Below, piece after piece: positions 32,416 to 39,458 of a stretch of DNA of 60,193 bases; the stretch's first letter is position 1; each line of letters begins with the position of its first letter. Origin of the DNA: Corallochytrium limacisporum (taxonomy: Eukaryota > Opisthokonta). The translations under genes and the position numbers were made by a program. A model generated the notes under the pieces. It was not told the DNA's origin. It did not search any database and was given only the letters and a program-made list of their open reading frames with translations. The stretch is taken from assembly GCA_002811645.1 (NCBI GenBank), contig PDIP01000042.1, positions 38,543 to 98,735 on the forward strand, read 5' to 3'.

Positions 32416-32420
32416 TTATT
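32415..32420 (-). terminator. AATAAA overlapping the C2CD5 stop codon
   Basis: On the minus strand the last codons read GAC CAA TAA AAG, so the TAA stop is embedded in a canonical AATAAA hexamer. If used, it would give a very short 3' untranslated region. Confidence 0.35.
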
Positions 32421-35400
32421 GGTCAGGAAGATCGGCAATCACTGCATCACCGGTTAAGTTTATCAACACATATGCAGTATTGCGATGTGATGAATCAAGA
32501 AGTTTCAATTGGCCGATTGTCATGCCTATCAATGCATTTCCACCAAGAGAAGCGACGTGGGCCCTGGCCATCGCCTTGGCTTCCAAAAGGAAGTGATACA
32601 TAAAATTCGCGGCTCCTCCTTGCTCTCGAAGGGCCATATTTTCCTTAATGACAAAAATATTCACAAACCCAACATTTCTCTCGATTGTGGCACCAGGAAT
32701 TCCTGACAAAGATGTCAGCTTCACAGTTGGAGTATCCAGAAACGGTGTTTTGATGTCTGCGGTTTCATCGCCGTCGGAATCTTCCGAGTCCACAGAAATC
32801 CTGTGGGTTTTCATAGGGCGCTTCACTACGTTGCAATGCATTATTATTTGCACCACATCCTCGTCAGGAATCTGAATATCGTATTCGCATCTAGCCACGC
32901 TGCATGGTTGGAATATTGCAACTCGCGAAACCATTGACGCATGCAGTCCGTGGAAAATGTGGGAGAGTTGCTGGCTAAGTGGTCCATCATTGCGGATAGT
33001 CACCCGCTTCATAGCAACTATACTTTGCAGTACCCGGACACCTGAGCTACTCGCCGCGTTTCTGTACGTTGGATCACCCGGCACGTTCTCTGAGGTGCAG
33101 AAGGTAATCCATTGGGGATGGACGGGGTCCAGTAGGGCAGCCATACTGTCTTCGTCGGTCTCATCGTCAACTTCCATTACAAATGAGGTTTTGTTACGTC
33201 CGCCAATGGCATTGATAACCAGGTCATCGTCTTCTTCATCGGAAGACGATACTGAAGATGAGGTCGCTGAGTCTTCACCTTCATCGGTCTGTCTGAAGCT
33301 ACCAAAGTCATCACTTCTAATTTTGAAGCCACGTTTCGCATCGGATTTGTCCTGCACGAGCGCTCGTTCTTCTTGGAGTGCCTGGTCCATGCGACGACGA
33401 CTCTCCAGACTCAGTTCCGCAATCTTCTTCTGCATACCCACCAACTTGCGATCCTCCTCATCAATAATCTCCAAGGACCGCAGAATACTGATCAGTGGGG
33501 GTTGTGGCAAGGCACTTACATAACTTGCAGTGCCGGAGGCGTGGCCCACAATCAAGTTTGCCCCGACACTTATATTGATACGAAGGTTGAAGATGGCGTT
33601 CACACCGTGGATACGTAGCTTGTTGAGTAACTGAGAGTGGAGATCGTATTGAAGGAAGGGGAGAGTCTCGCTGACAGCTACAGCATTTGCACTAGAACTA
33701 TTCTGCTTTTTGCGGGCACGGCACACACGGGCTTCGAGCAAGAATCCCTCCCCGGTCAATGGCAGACCTACTGGCACATCGCTGGTGCACAACAGCACAT
33801 CGGGTACGTACTTCTTCCGACAGCAAGCACATTTCACCAGATGCATTGGCAGATTGGACACCTGGTTCGCAAAATTAATGTGACATAGACTGCAGGCTAA
33901 TCTACGTTTGGCTCGCATGTTCAAGCGATTGCGCACATTTAAAGCCGTGGTTGGAGGATCATCTTCGGGGTGCGCGCCCGACGGCCAGCGTCGGCGCGTG
34001 TTGGTCCGATAGGAACCCCCAACGATCAGTCCCGCTTCAGTGACAAGGTGGTCTCCGGCGCTTGTCCTGGTGGTACTGTTGTCGTTCGGTCTCTGATCTT
34101 CCGGGTCGTCCCCATTGCTTTCGGAGTAAGCCTGACGTTGTGCGTTGACGATTTCATTCACCGCCGCTTCTGGCGCCTGAGGATCCAGTGCCATCAGTGC
34201 AGGATGGGTCAAGTCAAGGGTCACTGCGGTACCCTGCGCATATAAAATTTCCAATTCACCGCAGATGGTGATGCTCTCAGTATACGCAATGACTGCGCGA
34301 TGCCCTAACGTACGACAGTGACTGCGAATCTCCTCACGCAGTTCTGCCCACCAAGCGTCACGAGCATCTTCCTCTTCCGCATCCTTCATGTGATACAGCA
34401 CTTTGATACTAACAGCGCTGACAATACCACCTAAGGATTTAAGCAAAATGCTCGGTACATTGCGCACAGTCAGAATGTTAATGTCCTGAGCACGGAGGCG
34501 AATAGCATTGCGAATGCCAGAAATACCAGAAGATGTGGGTGCAGGCATGTTATGTGCAGCCGCTGCACTGGAGGAGCTCTGCGAAGGCGCTGTACTGGGT
34601 ACCGCGGATTCATTTTCGATATAACCACTGGTGACAGGCGAAATGCTGCGCTCAGGAGAGCCTGGTCCGCCTTTCTCCGTTTGGGCGTTGAAACTGACTT
34701 TGGTGCTCTTGCGTTGCGGTACATCATCTATCTCCTCCTCATCATCTTCGTAGTCTTCCTCGTAATCACGCTCTGAACTAGTGTCGTCTCTGCGGGTCTC
34801 TGATGCCGTACGCCTTCTCGGGTCCTTGCTGGTGTGATCTGTAAGCTTCTTCGGTGCTCCCGAATCAGATTCAAGCGCTGTATTCCCAGACCCAGGTCTC
34901 AAAGCAGGATTGCGGGTCACTACAACAGTATCAAAGATTACAGCTGTACCAATAGCACGGGCAACTAGTCCATACTCTCCTTCAATGTCAAAAGATTGCC
35001 GGTAACCAACCATAGCATTACCGCCCAGTTCAAGGACCTTCACACCAATCTTGCGCCTCAATTCTCCCGCTAAATTCCAGAAAAGTCGCTCACGTGCCTC
35101 ATTGCTGCTACGAGCACCCCTGAAGTTGTCCAACCACTGGTACTCCGGATCATCATTCACGATCAATTCCTCAACCATACCAAGTACCTGCAAAAGTCGA
35201 CAACCAGGATAGGGTACCAACCGTGGACTTGCGAAGAATGCAACACCACAACTCGTGTCTCTAAATCGATTAAAGTCTAAAAACAGTTCCAACTTCACAT
35301 TCAAATTCAGCTCTCCCCGTAGCCCATTTATCGTGTCATGTATCGGAAACCAACCACTGAGCTGGCTAGGGCACTCCGGGGGTGCCAAAGAGGACAGGTC

Positions 35401-35670
35401 TATCCGCACTTTCCCGACGGCGTCATCAGCAGTTAATGTATCATAGTCCAAAACTTTGACTTCCAAGTGATGGTTCTGAATTTCCTCATCGTCCAATTCG
35501 AACCGGAAGTCTGCATTCCATACGGGATTAAGAGTCTTTGGACACACATTTGTTTTGAAAGAGTCGTCTCCTATTCGGCATTCCACATACGTATCCGCCA
35601 GATCGGAGGCTCTGTCCATGACTGGCAGATCACGGGCTGCAATAACCCGGACCTTGACAATGCCTGGCAT
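32416..35670 (-). CDS. C2CD5: C2CD5 (CDP138)-like C2-domain protein
   Basis: 1084 residues, similar in length to animal C2CD5 (about 1000). An N-terminal C2 domain at about 1-125 starts MPGIVKVRVIAARDLPVMDR and has the acidic calcium-loop residues (MDRASD and LDYDTLTADD) and the SGWFPIHDTINGLRGELN strand typical of the family. The following block (RFRDTSCGVAFF, VEELIVNDDPEYQW, ARSSNEARERL, GELRRKIGVKVLELGGNAMVGY) matches the C2CD5-specific region. A second conserved block repeats the theme near the C-terminus (GGNALIGM, NTAYVLINLTGDAV). A four-cysteine putative zinc motif (CSLC, then CACC) lies about two thirds of the way along. In animals it links Akt signalling to GLUT4 vesicle fusion with calcium-dependent membrane binding; here only calcium/lipid binding can be inferred. 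Start ATG at 35668-35670. Confidence 0.9.
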   Translation of the reverse strand: MPGIVKVRVIAARDLPVMDRASDLADTYVECRIGDDSFKTNVCPKTLNPVWNADFRFELDDEEIQNHHLEVKVLDYDTLTADDAVGKVRIDLSSLAPPECPSQLSGWFPIHDTINGLRGELNLNVKLELFLDFNRFRDTSCGVAFFASPRLVPYPGCRLLQVLGMVEELIVNDDPEYQWLDNFRGARSSNEARERLFWNLAGELRRKIGVKVLELGGNAMVGYRQSFDIEGEYGLVARAIGTAVIFDTVVVTRNPALRPGSGNTALESDSGAPKKLTDHTSKDPRRRTASETRRDDTSSERDYEEDYEDDEEEIDDVPQRKSTKVSFNAQTEKGGPGSPERSISPVTSGYIENESAVPSTAPSQSSSSAAAAHNMPAPTSSGISGIRNAIRLRAQDINILTVRNVPSILLKSLGGIVSAVSIKVLYHMKDAEEEDARDAWWAELREEIRSHCRTLGHRAVIAYTESITICGELEILYAQGTAVTLDLTHPALMALDPQAPEAAVNEIVNAQRQAYSESNGDDPEDQRPNDNSTTRTSAGDHLVTEAGLIVGGSYRTNTRRRWPSGAHPEDDPPTTALNVRNRLNMRAKRRLACSLCHINFANQVSNLPMHLVKCACCRKKYVPDVLLCTSDVPVGLPLTGEGFLLEARVCRARKKQNSSSANAVAVSETLPFLQYDLHSQLLNKLRIHGVNAIFNLRINISVGANLIVGHASGTASYVSALPQPPLISILRSLEIIDEEDRKLVGMQKKIAELSLESRRRMDQALQEERALVQDKSDAKRGFKIRSDDFGSFRQTDEGEDSATSSSVSSSDEEDDDLVINAIGGRNKTSFVMEVDDETDEDSMAALLDPVHPQWITFCTSENVPGDPTYRNAASSSGVRVLQSIVAMKRVTIRNDGPLSQQLSHIFHGLHASMVSRVAIFQPCSVARCEYDIQIPDEDVVQIIMHCNVVKRPMKTHRISVDSEDSDGDETADIKTPFLDTPTVKLTSLSGIPGATIERNVGFVNIFVIKENMALREQGGAANFMYHFLLEAKAMARAHVASLGGNALIGMTIGQLKLLDSSHRNTAYVLINLTGDAVIADLPDQ

Positions 35671-36098
35671 GTCTAGGTCTTAGAACTGTGTTTACGGGCT
35701 CGGAAGTACAACAGTGAGACCGAAGGCTCACGTCCCAGGTACACTCATCAGTCGGAAATATGCGGTACCTAGAGTTTTAGATCGGAGTTCACTACGTATC
35801 TACTGGAAAGTCTTCATCGAATCTACAAGAAACTATATAGAAATATGTGTTTTTTAGCTTTGGATTCCCAAATATACCCCACAGTGGCGTAAATTCATGA
35901 ACAGAACGGCGGGACGTTCTGTCTGCGCAGATTTGGTCCCGCTCGCCTTGTGATATTAAGAGAAAAGGAGGAGTGGGGGCCAGTTGATTCCGCAAGAGAA
36001 TGCGTGGCTGCCACTCGAGGTGGCCGTTTGTGTACAAGTCATGTTATTTGAACGACTCTTTGGATATTACAACCACAATGGATCGTTAGAATCGTTAG
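35671..36098. other. Divergent region between C2CD5 and TMEM186-like gene
   Basis: About 430 bp of presumed bidirectional promoter. No gene seen. An unrecognised first exon of the TMEM186-like gene could lie here, since that gene has no ATG of its own. Confidence 0.4.
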
Positions 36099-36767
36099 CA
36101 AACCTTTGAGATTTTCGCGAGTGTCCATACTAGGCACTCAGGCAAAGTAGTCGCCACAATTGGATCAGTGGGGTCAAGGTTACTCCGCCACCGCGCGCAA
36201 GTGCTCGCGAAGCGGGGACAGGAGCAAGGTGGCCTCGTATACGCTGCTCCCTTTCTTCGGGAATTGCGCTTTATCACCCGCTTAAAGATTTACCACCTTG
36301 CTGGCTCATTAGCTTTTCTTGGTGTGTACACCATAACTCCACAACCACTCGAAGAGGACAAACGGAAGGCTCGAGAGCTTAGGTTTCAAATCGGCATTGT
36401 TGCCACTACAGCAGCATTTGGACTCCTTGTCGTCACCTCCATAGCAGCTAGCCGGTACGTGGGTGAGATCAGATTGCTGAAAAACGACAGCAGCAAGGTT
36501 GTTCTTAGTCATCTGGATTTCTGGGGCGGACGGATAGATCAGGTGGTCAGCAAGAGCAATTTCAGTGGACCCTGGGCATCCCTTTCCGATCAGCGGATCA
36601 GTCGCAATATTGCCAACAATCCTCTGGAAGCACTCAGATTCAAAGCAGATGAGTCGAATGTAGTTCAGTCCATGTATGTGACGCCCCGCTACGCACGCAT
36701 TAAGTTACCAGACGATTTTCGTGGTATTATGACATCCATTGGATCACAAATCTTTGATAGATCGTAA
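36099..36767 (+). CDS. TMEM186: TMEM186-like mitochondrial inner-membrane protein, start unresolved
   Basis: The frame is open from 36099 (after a TAG at 36096) to the stop at 36765, but has no ATG before the conserved part. The start is therefore a missed upstream exon, a non-AUG codon, or an error. The protein has an RLKIYH segment, two hydrophobic helices (KIYHLAGSLAFLGVYTI and GIVATTAAFGLLVVTSIAAS) and then a soluble tail with KVVLSHLDFWGGRID, matching the VLRVAHLTFWG-type block after the hairpin in TMEM186. In animals TMEM186 belongs to the MCIA complex that assembles the ND2 module of complex I. The basic region before the first helix fits mitochondrial import. The next gene begins only 13 bp after its stop. 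Confidence 0.6.
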   Translation, partial: QTFEIFASVHTRHSGKVVATIGSVGSRLLRHRAQVLAKRGQEQGGLVYAAPFLRELRFITRLKIYHLAGSLAFLGVYTITPQPLEEDKRKARELRFQIGIVATTAAFGLLVVTSIAASRYVGEIRLLKNDSSKVVLSHLDFWGGRIDQVVSKSNFSGPWASLSDQRISRNIANNPLEALRFKADESNVVQSMYVTPRYARIKLPDDFRGIMTSIGSQIFDRS

Positions 36768-36780
36768 GGGAGCGGACAAC

Positions 36781-37917
36781 ATGGAGCCACAGACTTGGTC
36801 TTCCTTCCTGAGCAATGGAGCGCAGTGGCCATTGGGCGTGGAGATCCTCGGATTGGCGCCGCGTCCATTCAAATTGGGTTCGGGTGCTTATCCCACCTGG
36901 ATGGCAGCGATACTGACTGCACGACTTCCATTCCTGTGCATGAGCAACGAACCCGTCCGGGACACCGCCGTGATGGGGGCAGGTATCGGTGTCCGTCATG
37001 AAGAGGGGGCATTTACACTGTCATTCCTTACTTCTGCTGGTCCAACTGCAGCTCAGGTGGCCAGTGTGGTTGGCTCTGCACCCGAGAGTGCAGGAGATGT
37101 GCCTTCAGCGAAGGGAGTCCTTTGCTTCCTCGGTGTCGGTATGTCTGTCGGAGCTGATGAGCAACATGGTTGTGGATACCTTTCCGAAAAACGGTTGGCA
37201 CCAAGAGGTGCAGGCACTTCTGTATCAACCGTAAACGAGGCTTCCGAGGTAGATTTGCGATCTGTGGATGGTCTCACTAGCCACCTAGTTCTGATGGGGT
37301 CCCCTGTGCGAGAGCGTTTAACCATAGAGTATGCCATTGACACGTACCAGAGACGAAGCACAGCTCTAGACAATGTACAATCAATAGTCCAGACTCAGGG
37401 GTTCCCTAGTGTCCTCGGATGGGTTTCTCAAAGCGTTCATGCAGGCCTCCGACTCACGAAGGCGATCTCAGTCGGTCTCGGGGCGTCAGCGACATCAGTT
37501 ATGACGGCGGGTACAGCTCAGGTGCTATCCTCTGAGGATCATCCAGTAATCCCGTTCATAAACGCAGAATACCGGACCAGAAGGTTGACAGTCTTCGGTG
37601 CTGGTACTGTGGATGGTGAGATCATGATGAATGTGCAGACTCAGCAACAACGCCGCACAGTGCTCTCTTTCCTACGCCGACACAGTGATGGCACAGTAGC
37701 GGTCGGGTTTGGGATCGGCTCCCGTAAGAGTGGCTTTTTTTCAGAAGCATTTGTGTCCGGACCATGTGCGGGGTCAAGTCGGGTTATGTTCAAGTCCTCA
37801 CACTCCATCTCGTCATGGTTTGGCCTCATTCTGTGTGATCTGTCTGTTATCTACCGCATTCAAAATGCAACGGGGTCATTGAAAACCCTTGTGCAATTCA
37901 CTTGTGGCGACTCGTGA
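36781..37917 (+). CDS. Hypothetical protein, possible beta-barrel, tightly linked to the TMEM186-like gene
   Basis: 378 residues from ATG at 36781 (MEPQTW), just 13 bp after the preceding stop; an in-frame ATG at 36739 would overlap the upstream gene and is less likely. I do not recognise the family. There is no signal peptide or long hydrophobic helix. From about residue 180 on the sequence alternates polar and hydrophobic residues with many Gly and Ser (VHAGLRLTKAISVGLGASA, RRLTVFGAGTVDGEIMMN, GTVAVGFGIGSR), as in mitochondrial outer-membrane beta-barrels. A barrel of the Tom40/VDAC/DNAJC11 general type is a guess from pattern only. The link with a mitochondrial gene is consistent with this. 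Confidence 0.65.
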   Translation: MEPQTWSSFLSNGAQWPLGVEILGLAPRPFKLGSGAYPTWMAAILTARLPFLCMSNEPVRDTAVMGAGIGVRHEEGAFTLSFLTSAGPTAAQVASVVGSAPESAGDVPSAKGVLCFLGVGMSVGADEQHGCGYLSEKRLAPRGAGTSVSTVNEASEVDLRSVDGLTSHLVLMGSPVRERLTIEYAIDTYQRRSTALDNVQSIVQTQGFPSVLGWVSQSVHAGLRLTKAISVGLGASATSVMTAGTAQVLSSEDHPVIPFINAEYRTRRLTVFGAGTVDGEIMMNVQTQQQRRTVLSFLRRHSDGTVAVGFGIGSRKSGFFSEAFVSGPCAGSSRVMFKSSHSISSWFGLILCDLSVIYRIQNATGSLKTLVQFTCGDS

Positions 37918-38051
37918 ACCACTACACCCGTCGTTTGCCTTCGTAAATTAACCTCCATCCTCTCCGCTATTGAACATAAAAATGACTGCGATCACAGCAC
38001 ACAGTCCATTCCATCCATAAACAAACATCGTGCGTGTAAATTCTCAGATTC

Positions 38052-38540
38052 TTAGGAATGTCTGCGGTCCATTGATTGTTCTTCTCCCCCGCCGCACAAA
38101 CCTTTGGGGAGCTCTGCTTCGGACAGGTAAGTTTTAGATGCCTGGCGAGCGAGCTGAAGGGAGGGCTGTCTTTCTCTCTGTCTCGACCAATCAGAAGTGC
38201 TCAAAGCCCCATTCAGTGCTGGACAGATGAAAAGGCACCCTCTGGAGGGAAAGCAGAGCAAAAGAAGGACGGGATGGTTTCGTGGACCAACCCGAGGGGT
38301 TAGTGTTGGCGGTCTCGAGATTTTCTCAAAAGCAGACAAAGCCATTGCTAAAAATGGGAAGAAAATGAGGGCACCTCCAGTGGCCAGAACACATACGTTG
38401 AAGCACAGCTCTTCGGTAGTGGTTTCATTGCTGAACACAAGTCCAGGTCGCGAAGTAAACCGTCGACTGAAAATGTATGGGGAAGGTCTCACTCGTTGGC
38501 GCGAACTCACAGTCGCAAATTGTTTGTCACATCTACGCAT
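38052..38540 (-). CDS. Doubtful small mitochondrial-type membrane protein
   Basis: Low-confidence call. From ATG at 38538-38540 the first 35 residues are Arg/Ser-rich with hardly any acids (a presequence pattern), followed by NETTTEELCFNVCVLATGG and a hydrophobic helix (GALIFFPFLAMALSAF) ending in EKISRP. This resembles small inner-membrane subunits of the respiratory complexes. Beyond about residue 85 the sequence turns low-quality, so a spliced or shorter end is possible. Placement 135 bp tail to tail from the previous gene matches the spacing of other convergent pairs here. The bases just before the ATG (AAGTGAGT) look like a splice donor, which leaves the start in doubt. Chance is a real alternative. 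Confidence 0.3.
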   Translation of the reverse strand: MRRCDKQFATVSSRQRVRPSPYIFSRRFTSRPGLVFSNETTTEELCFNVCVLATGGALIFFPFLAMALSAFEKISRPPTLTPRVGPRNHPVLLLLCFPSRGCLFICPALNGALSTSDWSRQRERQPSLQLARQASKTYLSEAELPKGLCGGGEEQSMDRRHS

Positions 38541-39458
38541 ACTCACTTGTGCGCCTCACTTTTCCCCTCCCCCCCGTTTTCGTCCTCCTTTGCGATCAGG
38601 AGCGATGCATTTCGCGCGGTGCAAACGTGATCGTCGCCCAGTGGGAAGTTAGACCAATGTAAGAGAGCTGGGAGGGAGGGGAGTGGGGAGGTTTTAGTGG
38701 AACAAGGGGAACACCAGTTTGATGTGGAGTTGTCGGTGACCCAGTCCTTGTGATGGGGGGAGGGGAAATTTGTCACGTTAGCCGGGGAGGGGGGATATTC
38801 AAAAGTATCGGGGGGATATAAGCAGAGAGCTGAGAGTTACTCTGCGGAATGCGAGACTACCATATGAAACATATGGAAAGTACGGTCGCCACCGGAAGCG
38901 GACCCGTCACTCCTGTGACCGGGGCATTCACAGATGGTCGGTCGGTCTCCTTTCTCCAATTCGTGTACAGCGCAACCACAGTGAGCCGAACATGTCCATT
39001 TTCATACTGAACGAATGGCAGAGAAGAGTATGTGAAATTTGCGAGTCTCCTGCCAATCGAACAGTTTCTTCCCCCTTCCCCGCACACTTACTGTGCACAG
39101 CGTCGCGGGGGTGATCCGAAGGACACGCGAGTGTCAGCCAGCCAGCGCCGTTCGTCCTGGAACCATCAGATCCTATTACTGAGCGTAAATGTTGGTGAAT
39201 GCTTAGAAATAAACAAAGGCATTCTTCATGGCTAGGTCCTTCCGCCAACAGCCTAGGTTTTGTGCCTGGCTGTGGTTCTTGCGGTCCAATCACTAATGAG
39301 CTCCAGGTACTTCGGGACCGGGAGCTTTGGAATGCCTGTGTCTTGGGTCACCTCCCCTTAGGGGTGATCAGCCACCTCAAGTCGTTGTAGCGACAAGTGC
39401 CAGCTAGAGTGGATAGAGTATGTGAGCACGATTGGAGTTCACGCTGACTTTTTTAACC
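38541..39458. other. Upstream region of the metallophosphoesterase gene
   Basis: About 920 bp with G-rich patches near 38660-38820. No protein-like frame found on either strand. Confidence 0.5.

Noticed and set aside
36764-36792. A 29-bp GT...AG intron joining the TMEM186-like gene to the next one
   Set aside because: GTAAGG and CACAG are present, but removal of 29 bp does not bring the two frames together, and 29 bp is below normal intron size.
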